Source: Roseivirga pacifica
GTDB taxonomy: Bacteria; Bacteroidota; Bacteroidia; Cytophagales; Cyclobacteriaceae
Length of the DNA: 64,000 nucleotides
Assembly: GCF_900111145.1 (NCBI RefSeq)
Contig: NZ_FOIR01000002.1
Span: 496,001 to 560,000, forward strand
Direction of reading: 5' to 3'
The number at the start of each line of letters is the position of its first letter. The first letter of the stretch is position 1. Shown here one piece after another: positions 34,807-45,082 of this stretch. The position numbers and the translations under genes were made by a program. Under the pieces are notes generated by a model that searched no databases, was not told where the DNA came from, and saw only the letters and a program-made list of their open reading frames with translations.

Positions 34807-37487
34807 TAAAAGATAAAGTTGTAGCTAACAGATGGAACAAAACCGAGTATGGCCAACTTGTAGGCCCTAGATGTATCGGAGAAATAAATTGAATAGGCAT
34901 TTTTACGACCATAAACATTGTAAATGGAGAAATTCCATTCGCTCTTAATCTTTTTGAACTTTGCGAAACCACGATCGATTGTTAACGATACGTCTAGTCT
35001 GTGGTAATCTGGGATTCTGAATTGATTGCGTTCCGAATAATTAGGAAACTGCCTATATGGCCCTATCTGATACACCGATGTTGGTGCGGTTATAGGCCTA
35101 CCAGTGCTGTAAACAAAGTTGGCATTAAAGGTTATGCGTTTGGTTAATTGATGTGTAAACACCACACTAAGGTTATGTGGTTTATCATAATTGGCAGGGT
35201 ACCAATTGCCGTTGTTTACGCTCTCTAGAGGAAACTCGCTAATTGCCCTTAACTCAGTGCGAGAATAGGTGTAACTGATCCAACCAGTGGTTCTTCCTTG
35301 TGTCTTTTTTAATGAAAGTTCAATTCCTTTAGCACGCCCCTCTCCTTGCAGCAAGTCAGTTTCTAAGGTCTCGTTCAACAACAAATTAGCCCCTCCTTTG
35401 TAGTCAAGAATATCATCAGAGCTTTTATAGTAAAGCTCGATGGAAGCCTCTATGGAGTTGTCATTAAAATTGCGAAAGTAACCAATGGTGTATTGGTCGC
35501 TGACGGCCGGCCTAATGTAGCTATTGCTCATTTGCCAAACATCTACCGGGGTGATGGCCGCTGTATTCGATACTAAATGCATGTACTGGCGCAGGCGGTT
35601 GTATCCTACTTTTATAGAGCTAGTTTCGTCCAGTGCATACCTTAAGCTAAACCTAGGTTCAAAACCACCATACTTTTGAATAGACTCCCCACTGCCATAA
35701 GACAGAGTATCAATAATACTACCGGTGGACATTGGTACGCCATCTTGATATACATAAACATCCTCTGGCCCAACGTTATTGAACATGGAATACCTTAAAC
35801 CAGCATTTACACTTAGTTTTTCATTTACTGTCCAGCTATCGGCCAAGTAAAAGCCAAACTCATAGCCATTCTGCTCAGGAATAGTAATCTCTTCGGTATT
35901 TAAGGCGCCTGGCAAAGGCCTTAATTCGCCCTGATTGATTTCATATTTGGTCACTTTTCCGCCAAACTTGAGCTCGTGCATATCAAAGTGATTGCTTACA
36001 AATTCTTGTGAAGCCGAGAGGTAGTTAATCTTGGCATTCATTTCAAATTGATTCACTCCTTCCTCATCTTCTACATCGCTATAATACTGCCCAATAGAGG
36101 CATTTGTGTAAGAAAAGAACTTATCAGAAAAAGAATGATCCCAGCCAATACTACCCAGTTTGGTACCATAAGTATATACGGTATCGTTGGCCAGTTTAAA
36201 GTAATCTTTGCTCAAATAACCCGACAAATTCAGGTTATCTTTTGGCGAAATTTCATTGGAAATTTTAAGGTTAAGATCGTTGAATCCAGCCTTACTTTTC
36301 TTTAGGTCAATATCGTTATACTGTTTTAGCAACCAGTCGGAATAGGATATTCTACCCCCTACGGAAAATGAGCTCTTTTCTTTAATTATTGGCCCCTCTA
36401 ATGAGAGTCGCCCCATCAATGAACCTATGCCGCCACGTCCATGAAACTCCTCTTTATCCCCTTCTTTAAGGTTTACATTAAGAACCGAAGAGAGCCTACC
36501 CCCCATATCGGCCTGAATACCTCCACCTTTATACAGGGTTAGGTCCTCCACCAAGTCAGGATTGAACACTGAGAAAAATCCGAACAAGTGCGATGAGTTA
36601 AACAGCTCTGATCCATCTTGAAGAATCAGGTTTTCCCCTACACTTCCTCCACGAACATTAAAACCAGCAGCACCTTCGCCCACTGTGGTTACTCCTGGTA
36701 AAAGCGTTAAACTGCGTACCACATCAGCTTCTCCCATTAGTACTGGCATGCGCTTTACCATTTGGATGTCCATTTTTTCCACGCCCATAACTACAGACTG
36801 TACATTTTCATCGGGGCCTTCAGCGGTAACGGTTACACTATTTAGTTCTGTCACTTGGTCGTATAAATCCATATTGAAAGTTCCGCTAGATTTAATATCG
36901 AGCATGGCTACGCCATTTTGGTAACCCAAAAAACTAAAGCGAAACTGTTGTTGCCCTATCGGCACTTCCATTTCATAGTACCCATCTTCATTGGTGGTTG
37001 TTCCTTTTGCTGAGCTAATAGCATAAACTACCGCACCCGCTACTGGGTCTCCTGTTTGCCCATCGGCCACATAGCCTTTTATGGTAGCCATATCGCCTTG
37101 TACAGCAGCATCGCTACCAACAGTAATTACTTGATCTAATGGTATCGGTCCTTCTGAACGGGCAGCATCTTCCGGACGAAAAGCAGTTTGAGGAATAACC
37201 ACAAAAAGGGTTTTACTATACTGAAAAACTTTAAGGTCGATAGGCGCTAAGGCAGCATTGAGCACATTTAAAAGAGGTTCATTGGAATAGTCTCCAACAA
37301 CACGTGCCTGTTTAAACCACTGCGGTTTATGGTATACCTTAATATTAAACTTAGATTGGCTCTCTTGAATAAATTGAGCAACGGGTGTGTCGTAAGTCCC
37401 TGATATCAAATAATCACTCTCAGATTGTGCATGACACCAAAAACTAACTCCTGCCAGAAAGGCTAAAAGTAGTGTTCGCAATTTCAT
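34806..37487 (-). CDS. TonB-dependent receptor with STN-like and carboxypeptidase-regulatory-like domains
   Basis: 893 residues. Signal peptide to about residue 20 (LLLAFLAGVSFWCHAQ). Then an STN-like/DUF4974-like segment (~25-100, ending LFVVIPQ), a CarboxypepD_reg-like beta-sandwich (~133-215, IKGYVADGQTGDPVAGA), a plug domain (~225-345, with FNVRGGSVGENLILQDG and GGRLSSVLNV) and a 22-strand-type barrel ending in VPSVSYNFIF with a terminal Phe. It imports an unknown ligand across the outer membrane with TonB energy. There is no FecR/sigma pair beside it, although the N-terminal STN-like region is of the type used for signalling. First gene of the DUF4249 operon. Confidence 0.92.
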   Translation of the reverse strand: MKLRTLLLAFLAGVSFWCHAQSESDYLISGTYDTPVAQFIQESQSKFNIKVYHKPQWFKQARVVGDYSNEPLLNVLNAALAPIDLKVFQYSKTLFVVIPQTAFRPEDAARSEGPIPLDQVITVGSDAAVQGDMATIKGYVADGQTGDPVAGAVVYAISSAKGTTTNEDGYYEMEVPIGQQQFRFSFLGYQNGVAMLDIKSSGTFNMDLYDQVTELNSVTVTAEGPDENVQSVVMGVEKMDIQMVKRMPVLMGEADVVRSLTLLPGVTTVGEGAAGFNVRGGSVGENLILQDGSELFNSSHLFGFFSVFNPDLVEDLTLYKGGGIQADMGGRLSSVLNVNLKEGDKEEFHGRGGIGSLMGRLSLEGPIIKEKSSFSVGGRISYSDWLLKQYNDIDLKKSKAGFNDLNLKISNEISPKDNLNLSGYLSKDYFKLANDTVYTYGTKLGSIGWDHSFSDKFFSYTNASIGQYYSDVEDEEGVNQFEMNAKINYLSASQEFVSNHFDMHELKFGGKVTKYEINQGELRPLPGALNTEEITIPEQNGYEFGFYLADSWTVNEKLSVNAGLRYSMFNNVGPEDVYVYQDGVPMSTGSIIDTLSYGSGESIQKYGGFEPRFSLRYALDETSSIKVGYNRLRQYMHLVSNTAAITPVDVWQMSNSYIRPAVSDQYTIGYFRNFNDNSIEASIELYYKSSDDILDYKGGANLLLNETLETDLLQGEGRAKGIELSLKKTQGRTTGWISYTYSRTELRAISEFPLESVNNGNWYPANYDKPHNLSVVFTHQLTKRITFNANFVYSTGRPITAPTSVYQIGPYRQFPNYSERNQFRIPDYHRLDVSLTIDRGFAKFKKIKSEWNFSIYNVYGRKNAYSIYFSDTSRAYKLAILGFVPSVSYNFIF

Positions 37488-37777
37488 TATAATTCGGTCT
37501 TGACCTTATTTACTGAAATTTTATGTCGCCATAGCGACTGCCACCACTTTATCGATTCAGTTTTCGGCTAGTTATCTTCAGTTTTAAAGGTTTTGGAATT
37601 TAATAAAAAATTAATCAAAACAACGTTTGTTAAAGGCTGAAAGGCAAAAAATTAGTGAGAAAGTTAAACTATTGTAACTCCATTAGCCTTGAACCTTTAA
37701 TTAACACCACTTTCGAATTCATGTAGGGTTATGTAAAATGCTGACCTCTATAAACATCTTCTTTTAACCATCCTGTT

Positions 37778-40132
37778 TTACTCATCCTTTAATAAGTCCA
37801 CCGGATTGGTTAGATAGGCCCTAACACTGTGGAAAGCAGCAGTACTTAAAACCACCACAAACGCGATAAGGATGGCTGAAATGATTAACCCAACTGGCAG
37901 ATCAATTCTGTAGGCAAAGGAAGAGAGCCAATTGTTCATCCAATAATACACCAGTGGCAGAGCGATTAGCGTAGCCAATACTAAACGCAACAAGCTACTT
38001 AGATTTAGCACTTTTTGAATGGCCATAAAGCTTGCCCCGAGCACCTTACGAATGCTCATTTCCTTTAATCTACGTTTTACGGTATAACCTGAAATACCAA
38101 ACAAACCAATAAAAGCAACCAAAGCAGCCACAACCACAAAAGTGTTAATCATGGTTATCATAATATTTTCTTGTTTGTACTGCGAATTGATCTGGTCTTC
38201 CAGAAAGAAAAAACTCATTTCATCTCCTCCGCTAACCGACTTATATTTCGCTTTTATAGCATCCATCGTAGTACCTACTTGGCTAGGATCTAGCTTTAAT
38301 ATCAAAGCACCAATACCACCATTTAATGGTTTGAAAAGAGTGGCTTCAATCGGTTCTTTTTTTGATAAGAAGTGAAAGTCTTCAACCACACCAATTATCC
38401 TTAGCTCCTTCCCTAACGATATTGTTTTACCAACAACACTGCCTTCAAACTCCAACTTTTGAGCAGCAGTCTCATTAATAATTACAAGGTTGGAAGAATC
38501 AGAATCCTCCGGTAAAAAACCTCTTCCTTCCTTAATTGGAATATTCAGCACGTCCAAATAATGCTCATCAACATCGAAATTATGCCAGCTAAAGTCGATG
38601 TTAGAATATCTGGTCATCCCCATTACTCGTGAAGGGACTGATGTTGCATAACTCGCGCCTTCAACCCCAGGCACAGCCAATAGTTCATTCCTTAATAATT
38701 GGTTTTTAGATGCTGCATCTCGAGAAAATCTTGAAATGACCACTTGGGCTTCTTTATCGAAACCAAGGTGCTCATTGCGCATAAAATACATTTGCTTATT
38801 GGCAGTAGCCGCTACACAGATCAACACAACAAAAACCACTATTTGGAAAACGCTTACTGTACTTATAAGGCGCTTAGTAGAAAAGCTCCCTCTTGCATTT
38901 CGAAAGATTTTAACAACGCTTAGCCGAGTACTCAGGTAAGCGGGATAAAGCGCACACAAAACAGCTACCAACAAAGCAAATACAAAGCCTTTGAACAATA
39001 AGACTGGCGCATCGAAAGCACCAAATTGTAAAGAGCGCCCTATAAGGTTTTCAAGTTGAGGTATGAGCACCTCCACCATTACTATTGCGATAACGAAGCT
39101 AAACATTACGTGCAGCACAGACTCGGCAATAAATTGCTTAAAAAGCTGGTTGCGGGCTGCTCCCACTACTTTACGAATGCCTATTTCTTTGGTGCGCTCT
39201 ACCGACTGAGAGAGAGCCAAACTGATGTAATTGAAGACCGCACAAACCAATATAAATATGGCTACCAGCGTAAAGATGAAGATGTATTGCTTGTCGGTTT
39301 TCTCTTGAACTGGCCCCGCAGTATCTAAAGCAAAATGAACGTCTGCCAAAGGCTGAAGCATGAAGGGCTCTTCTTCCATCCCTTCATTGTACTTAGCAGC
39401 CAAGTCATCGATTTTAGCCATAACGCTTTTAGGAAAAACTCCCTCTGCCAATAAAACATATAGCTGATCACCATAGCTAACATTCCAGTTATTCATGTTA
39501 TCTCCACGCCAACCGTTTACCGCCATAATTGGCACTACTACCTCAGCCTTAATGGAAGTTGTATTCGGCAGGTCCTTAAATACTGCTACCACTCTCAACG
39601 GTTCCGAACGACCTACTTTTACAAACTGGCCAATGGCTGCCACTGCAGATCCAAAATAACGAATGGCTTTTGTCTCATTCAGTAGCAGGTCAGTAGGGCT
39701 TTCTAATGCCCCTTCTTTACTCCCTGCAACAATATCCAAATCGAAAAACTTAAGAAAACCAGGGTCAACCGCTGCACTTTGTACATTATCAATGGAGTCT
39801 GCTATGCCAGAAATTAGGACATTCTTATTCCAATTCTCTAACCGGCTAAAAGCAACAACTTCAGGAATCTCTTCACCCAATGCTGGCCCTAGTGCAGGGG
39901 TAATCCCAGCATTTAGCTCGCCATTATCTCCCAACTCACCGTCACCTTGGACCACACGATAAATCTTATCGCGCTGCGAATGGAACCGGTCGTAAGCCAA
40001 CTCATTCTGTAAAAACAGATAAATGATAAAGAACGACCCTAGGCCTATACTGAGCCCCAAGATATTTAGCCCAGCATAGAGTTTGTTTCTCTTTATATTT
40101 CTAATAGCAGTTTTGAGGTAGTTTTTTAGCAT
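37778..40132 (-). CDS. MacB/FtsX-type ABC transporter permease, copy 1 of the array
   Basis: 784 residues, a double-length permease: MacB_PCD periplasmic domain plus FtsX block, repeated twice, about eight membrane segments. The N-terminus (LKNYLKTAIRNIKRNKLYAG) and first helix are typical. Coupling motifs facing the ATPase are KEIGIRKVVGA in the first half and KEMSIRKVLGA in the second. It ends with NPVDLLKDE. No ATPase gene is adjacent, so it must use one encoded elsewhere. Relatives (MacB, LolE, FtsX) are mechanotransmitters that move or release molecules on the periplasmic side rather than pumping across the inner membrane. Last gene of the array; 32 bases follow copy 2. Confidence 0.92.
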   Translation of the reverse strand: MLKNYLKTAIRNIKRNKLYAGLNILGLSIGLGSFFIIYLFLQNELAYDRFHSQRDKIYRVVQGDGELGDNGELNAGITPALGPALGEEIPEVVAFSRLENWNKNVLISGIADSIDNVQSAAVDPGFLKFFDLDIVAGSKEGALESPTDLLLNETKAIRYFGSAVAAIGQFVKVGRSEPLRVVAVFKDLPNTTSIKAEVVVPIMAVNGWRGDNMNNWNVSYGDQLYVLLAEGVFPKSVMAKIDDLAAKYNEGMEEEPFMLQPLADVHFALDTAGPVQEKTDKQYIFIFTLVAIFILVCAVFNYISLALSQSVERTKEIGIRKVVGAARNQLFKQFIAESVLHVMFSFVIAIVMVEVLIPQLENLIGRSLQFGAFDAPVLLFKGFVFALLVAVLCALYPAYLSTRLSVVKIFRNARGSFSTKRLISTVSVFQIVVFVVLICVAATANKQMYFMRNEHLGFDKEAQVVISRFSRDAASKNQLLRNELLAVPGVEGASYATSVPSRVMGMTRYSNIDFSWHNFDVDEHYLDVLNIPIKEGRGFLPEDSDSSNLVIINETAAQKLEFEGSVVGKTISLGKELRIIGVVEDFHFLSKKEPIEATLFKPLNGGIGALILKLDPSQVGTTMDAIKAKYKSVSGGDEMSFFFLEDQINSQYKQENIMITMINTFVVVAALVAFIGLFGISGYTVKRRLKEMSIRKVLGASFMAIQKVLNLSSLLRLVLATLIALPLVYYWMNNWLSSFAYRIDLPVGLIISAILIAFVVVLSTAAFHSVRAYLTNPVDLLKDE

Positions 40133-40164
40133 GGTGTTTTAGTCATGAATTGATGGAGAATGGG

Positions 40165-42528
40165 TTATTCATTCCTGAGTACTTCTGTAGGGTTCTTTCG
40201 AGTACTTAAATAGCTGTGTGCCCCTAATATGACAATTGCAATCAAAACAATAATGGCTACTGAGCTTAAACCAAAACTCTCAAGTCCTTCTATTCTGTAT
40301 GGAAAAGCTTGGAGCCATTTTTCAACTAAGTAAAATGTAGTTGGAACAGACACAATAAAGGCTACAATCATCAGCCCTACAAAATGCTTATTGAGTGTTT
40401 CTAGGATGTGGAAATAGTTGGCGCCCAACACTTTTCTAATTCCAAGTTCCTTTTCCCTCGCATTACTTTCAAAAGTGGCCATAGCGAACAAGCCAAGGAA
40501 AGCCACTAGAATAACCATACCTGTTAGAATATTGAAGATGGTTTTGAGAGTAGTTTCAGTATCATAAAAATTAAAGCCTTGGGTTATGGTCTTCAGTTCT
40601 GTCATGCTTGGTGCAGACTTTAAACCAAACTCTTGCTTCATGGCCATTTCAACCTGAGCTATAACATCGGCCTTATTTCCAGCTCTGTATGAGAACTGAA
40701 CCTCCCAGAAGTTTCTAGGAGAGTAAACTATAGATGCTGGTTGTATTTCCGATTTAGCCGAATCAAAGAAAAAGTCGCTTACAACCCCAACTACTTTTCT
40801 GCCATTAGGTAATTCTGCTCCTAAGGCCGGATTTAGTGCCAACTTCTTCTTTGCTGTTTCATTAATAATGGCAGCATTTCCAAGTTCAGACTCTGGCACT
40901 TGTGTAAAGTCTACTCCTTCAACAAACTCCAGTTGAAACACCTCATTGAAATTCTTATCTGCATAACCTGTCAAAAACGTTATAGCGAAATCTCGTCCAT
41001 CTACCTTTATTTCCAAAGGAGGCGCTGGTGGAAAAATAGGAAGTGTGGCAGAGGTCACCACCTCAATTTGAGGAATAGACTCTAGCTTATTTTTAAGCAC
41101 CTCATATTCCAAACGCTGACCTTCTTGTCGAACACTCATGGACATAATATGCTCCTCATTGTAGCCTTTGTCCATGTTAATGAGGAAGTCGGCTTGACTT
41201 CGAATGGCTAAAGCAGCGATTAGAAGACCCGAACAGATGATAAACTGAAATACAATCAGCGATTTTTTAAATAAACCGGCTTTGGTTTTGGGTTGCGCCC
41301 CTCTTAATACTGTCGACAAGTTGATAGAGCTCAACACAAATGCTGGATAGATTCCAGAAATCAACATTACAACAATCAGTAACAGCACCGGTAACACCAG
41401 CTGTGAAGGAGACTGCAAAAGATTGAATGAAAGCGATTTACCTATTAGCGAATTAATATAAGGCAAAGTCATTTCTACAGCTATAACTGCCAACACTAAG
41501 CTCCAAAATGAAACAAAGAGAGTCTCCACCATTTTGTTAGATACCAAACTTGCTCTGGAGGCACCTATCACTTTACGAATACCCATTTCCTTACTTCTGC
41601 TAATAGAAGCGCTAGTAGTAAGGTTAATGTAATTGAAACAGGCTACTAGCAAAATTAGAGTTCCTATTAAACTAAATATGTAGATGTATTTAACCTGACC
41701 TCCGAACATATCATTGTTATATCGCTGGGTCTGCTGGCTCAAGTATAAATCTGAGAATTTCAGGTAATCATATCCGGCAGCTATATCTTCTACACCATTC
41801 CTAGCTAAAAGCTTTTTAGTATCGTCAAAGAGATTATCCAAGTTGAAGTCTTCCTTGAGTAAGAAGTAATTATATCCTGTTCCATAAACCCACTCTCCTT
41901 CTGAATCTTTGTATCTAGAGTCTGGGTTATTAGTTGAAGCCACAATATCGAACCTCAGATGTGAGTTAGTTGGAATTGGGTTTAGAACGCCAACCACCTT
42001 CAGTTCACCCTGACCCTGAATGCTTATCATTTTATCTAGCGGATTCTCACCAGAGAAAAGAGATTCAGCCAATTCGGAAGAAATTACAACATCAGTTGGC
42101 TCAGAAAGTGCCGTAGTTTCATTACCGTACTTCAGACTAAAATCAAAGACTTCGAAAAGTTCTGGAGAAGAATAATAGAACTGATTGGTCTGAACCCACT
42201 CATCACCTAGCTGATAGTATTTCCAGTTGTTTCGGCTAATATTTACGGCACTTACTACTTCAGAACTTTCTTCCTTCAGTGCCTTGAGCAAGGCATACGA
42301 TGGCCTGACATTAAATTTCTCTCCATCCTCTCGCTGCATTTCCAAAGAGGACATGAAGATATTATCGGCATTCTCATGCCAGCGGTCAAAAGTCAATTCA
42401 TCCTTTACGTAAAGTGCTGTAATGAGAAAACAGAACATACCAATTGCCAAACCCAAAAGGTTGACAAGTGAGTAGAGTTTTTGTCTCTTAAAGCCTCTGT
42501 AGCCTGTTTTTAGAAAGTGTTTTAGCAT
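40165..42528 (-). CDS. MacB/FtsX-type ABC transporter permease, copy 2 of the array
   Basis: 787 residues with the same double MacB_PCD-FtsX layout. Coupling motifs: KEMGIRKVIGA and KELGIRKVLGA. The N-terminus reads LKHFLKTGYRGFKRQKLYSL and the C-terminus NPTEVLRNE. It resembles copy 5 most closely: both share the phrase pattern SGIYPA, KKSLIVFQF / RKSLIVLQF, QADFLINMD / SNHMINLD, and end RNE. This suggests block duplication. It is separated from copy 3 by 79 bases containing TTGAAC repeats. Confidence 0.92.
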   Translation of the reverse strand: MLKHFLKTGYRGFKRQKLYSLVNLLGLAIGMFCFLITALYVKDELTFDRWHENADNIFMSSLEMQREDGEKFNVRPSYALLKALKEESSEVVSAVNISRNNWKYYQLGDEWVQTNQFYYSSPELFEVFDFSLKYGNETTALSEPTDVVISSELAESLFSGENPLDKMISIQGQGELKVVGVLNPIPTNSHLRFDIVASTNNPDSRYKDSEGEWVYGTGYNYFLLKEDFNLDNLFDDTKKLLARNGVEDIAAGYDYLKFSDLYLSQQTQRYNNDMFGGQVKYIYIFSLIGTLILLVACFNYINLTTSASISRSKEMGIRKVIGASRASLVSNKMVETLFVSFWSLVLAVIAVEMTLPYINSLIGKSLSFNLLQSPSQLVLPVLLLIVVMLISGIYPAFVLSSINLSTVLRGAQPKTKAGLFKKSLIVFQFIICSGLLIAALAIRSQADFLINMDKGYNEEHIMSMSVRQEGQRLEYEVLKNKLESIPQIEVVTSATLPIFPPAPPLEIKVDGRDFAITFLTGYADKNFNEVFQLEFVEGVDFTQVPESELGNAAIINETAKKKLALNPALGAELPNGRKVVGVVSDFFFDSAKSEIQPASIVYSPRNFWEVQFSYRAGNKADVIAQVEMAMKQEFGLKSAPSMTELKTITQGFNFYDTETTLKTIFNILTGMVILVAFLGLFAMATFESNAREKELGIRKVLGANYFHILETLNKHFVGLMIVAFIVSVPTTFYLVEKWLQAFPYRIEGLESFGLSSVAIIVLIAIVILGAHSYLSTRKNPTEVLRNE

Positions 42529-42569
42529 ATCTGTTAGTTTTATATTTTAGGTTTTGTGTTTCATGTTGG

Positions 42570-42607
42570 CTCAACTTTGAGCTTAAAACTTTGAACTTTG
42601 AACTGGT
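42570..42607. repeat. TTGAAC-type short repeats between permease copies 2 and 3
   Basis: Two overlapping ACTTTGAAC units followed by TGGTTTA, preceded by a related CAACTTTGAGC. A similar tract, ACCTTGAACGTTGAACTAG, lies at 45061-45079 between copies 3 and 4. Confidence 0.4.
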
Positions 42608-45007
42608 TTACTCATTCCTTAAAGAATCAACAGGGTTGGCATTGGCTGTTCTGTAGGATTGAATACTTACCGTTAGCACCGCAATAAAGAGGGTGATAAA
42701 TGTTGGCACAACAAAAACCAACACCCCTAAATCGATACGGAAAGCAAAATTGGACAGCCAATCGTCTAGAAAGAAATATGCAGCGGGAATGGCTATAATA
42801 GCCGAAATAGCCACCAGTTTAGTGAAACTTAGATTAAGCATAAACACCAGCTCTCTCACGCTTGCTCCCAAGACCTTTCTAACTCCAATTTCCTTCTGTC
42901 GCTGCTGAGATGATAGGTGCGCCATTCCGAAAAGCCCCAAACATGAAATGATAATGGCAATGATAGTGGCACTCGTGATAATTGACCTCCAGCGCTTTTC
43001 TTCGAAGTACCTTGCCCTGTTTTGCTCTTCAACAAACGAAAAGCTTAGTGGCGAATATGATTCTACCTTCTTCCAAGCCTCGCTTAGTTTACTTTCAATT
43101 TCACTGGCATAACCTGAGCTATACTTTACGTTAACTTTATTGAATTTTCCTTTCTCAGCACTACCTGCCTGCAAAGCAATGGGAGAAACACCATTTTTGG
43201 CCGAAGTGTAAATGAAGTCATTTACTACTCCAACTATTCTGTAAGCATCCTTTGGCTCATCACCCCCACTCGTAATGAAAAGCCCTATTGGGTCTCCATC
43301 ATACTTGATTTTCTCTAGGAATTTCTGGTTGACAACAATGTTGCTCAAGGTATCTTCCCCCCTTACATAAAGATCTTCATTCTGATTGATATTTCTGCCT
43401 TGAAGCAGTTGCAGACCCATTACATCAATAAAACTTGTATCAATGGCCGAATACATACAGAAGAACTCTTCCTCACCATAGCCCATAGATGTTGCCGAGG
43501 AGAAATCTCCCCCAAGTGAGACGTTAACGATATTCGGGTCTTTTTTCAGCTCGCTGGTGATAATATTGGCTTGCTTCTCACTCCCCCTTATGTTTAAGGC
43601 CACCATGTCCTTATCGTCATATCCCAAATCGGTTTTAAGCAGGAAGGATATTTGCTGGTTCATGCCAATAGTACCAATAACCAGAATCGCAGCAATAGCA
43701 AATTGAAAAAGCACCAGACCTTTTGTTAAATACTGCTTGCCACTCATTTTAACTTTGCCCGAAAGACTTTTGAGTACCGAAAAACGAGAGACAAAAAACG
43801 CAGGATAAGACCCCGCTAACAATCCACTAACCGCCACTACTACAAGGCAAGCGCTGATCAAATAAGTGTCGTTCCAAACACCATCGATAAAAGTCTTATT
43901 GGTTAACTGACCGAAGGTGGGCAAGAGCATTTCTGCCAAAATTAACCCCAACACAAAGGCTATAAGCGAAACATAAAAGGCCTCTCCCAAGAATTGCAGC
44001 ATAATTTGTTTACGCTGTGCGCCCAACACTTTGCGCAAACCAATTTCTTTGGCACGAGGAATAGATCGGGCTACTGAGAGATTCGCAAAATTGATACACG
44101 CTAGAATTAAAATAAGGAGTCCAATTCCCCCAAGAATGTAAGAGTATGTCGGGTCACTGGCATTGGCAACTCCTGAGCTACCTTGAACCGCTGTATTAAG
44201 GTGGAAACTCTTAAGTGGCTCTAAGTAGCTTACAATACCGCTTGCCCATGAATCTTCGTCCGGATTTAGTTGTAAACGAACTTCCCTCAACTTTTTTTCA
44301 ACTTCTTTGGGATCAGAACCTTCCTTTAGCATAAGAATTGAAGTATTTCCTACGCTATTCCATGCCCTGGCGGGATTCATATTCTTAAAGTCGTTCGACT
44401 TTTCTATCGGAAAGTAAATATTCGGGTTGAGTGATGAATTAATTGGAAAATCTTCAAAAACAGCCTCAACAATAAACTGCTCAAGTTTCCCTTCCAACTT
44501 AATGGTCAGTTCTTCTCCCGCTACATTTACTCTATCCAAATACTTCTCAGCTATACTTCTGGAAATGACAATTGAGTTGAGGTTGTCCAATGCGCCCTCA
44601 AGCGAACCATCTAAAACCTGATAATCGAATATTTCGAAAGTACCGGGATCAGTAAAGAGCGCACCATACTGGCTCACATACTCCTCACCTTTCTTTATCA
44701 CCAAGGCCGTGCCTTTATATCTGGTAAAAACCTCAATCTCAGGAATTCTATCTGCATATTCCTTGGCCTCAACCAAGTTACTGGCACCCATTAAATCCTT
44801 ATTACCAAACCAATCTATCTCTGAGTTGATGCGATAGATTCGGTCTACATTGGTATGGAACCTATCGTAAGTCAATTCATCCTTTACATAGAGGAAAATG
44901 AGCAAACAACAGCAAATCCCCACGGCAAGCCCAAAGACATTGATGAATGAATACCCTTTGTGTTTTTGGATATTTCGAATGGCGATTTTTAGATAGTTCT
45001 TGAGCAT
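42608..45007 (-). CDS. MacB/FtsX-type ABC transporter permease, copy 3 of the array
   Basis: 799 residues. Coupling motifs: KEIGLRKVLGA and KEIGVRKVLGA. The N-terminus is LKNYLKIAIRNIQKHKGYSF and the C-terminus NPVDSLRNE. It resembles copy 6: both follow the first coupling motif with a similar amphipathic run (QRKQIMLQFLGEAF versus YRKQLIWQFYGETF). The two periplasmic MacB_PCD regions span about residues 45-270 and 430-640. No ATPase is encoded beside it. A 75-base gap separates it from copy 4. Confidence 0.92.
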   Translation of the reverse strand: MLKNYLKIAIRNIQKHKGYSFINVFGLAVGICCCLLIFLYVKDELTYDRFHTNVDRIYRINSEIDWFGNKDLMGASNLVEAKEYADRIPEIEVFTRYKGTALVIKKGEEYVSQYGALFTDPGTFEIFDYQVLDGSLEGALDNLNSIVISRSIAEKYLDRVNVAGEELTIKLEGKLEQFIVEAVFEDFPINSSLNPNIYFPIEKSNDFKNMNPARAWNSVGNTSILMLKEGSDPKEVEKKLREVRLQLNPDEDSWASGIVSYLEPLKSFHLNTAVQGSSGVANASDPTYSYILGGIGLLILILACINFANLSVARSIPRAKEIGLRKVLGAQRKQIMLQFLGEAFYVSLIAFVLGLILAEMLLPTFGQLTNKTFIDGVWNDTYLISACLVVVAVSGLLAGSYPAFFVSRFSVLKSLSGKVKMSGKQYLTKGLVLFQFAIAAILVIGTIGMNQQISFLLKTDLGYDDKDMVALNIRGSEKQANIITSELKKDPNIVNVSLGGDFSSATSMGYGEEEFFCMYSAIDTSFIDVMGLQLLQGRNINQNEDLYVRGEDTLSNIVVNQKFLEKIKYDGDPIGLFITSGGDEPKDAYRIVGVVNDFIYTSAKNGVSPIALQAGSAEKGKFNKVNVKYSSGYASEIESKLSEAWKKVESYSPLSFSFVEEQNRARYFEEKRWRSIITSATIIAIIISCLGLFGMAHLSSQQRQKEIGVRKVLGASVRELVFMLNLSFTKLVAISAIIAIPAAYFFLDDWLSNFAFRIDLGVLVFVVPTFITLFIAVLTVSIQSYRTANANPVDSLRNE

Positions 45008-45082
45008 AATTGATTCATGGTTTAAGGTTCATGGTCAAATGCTCGCAAACTGGAACTTCAAACCTTGAACGTTGAACTAGTT

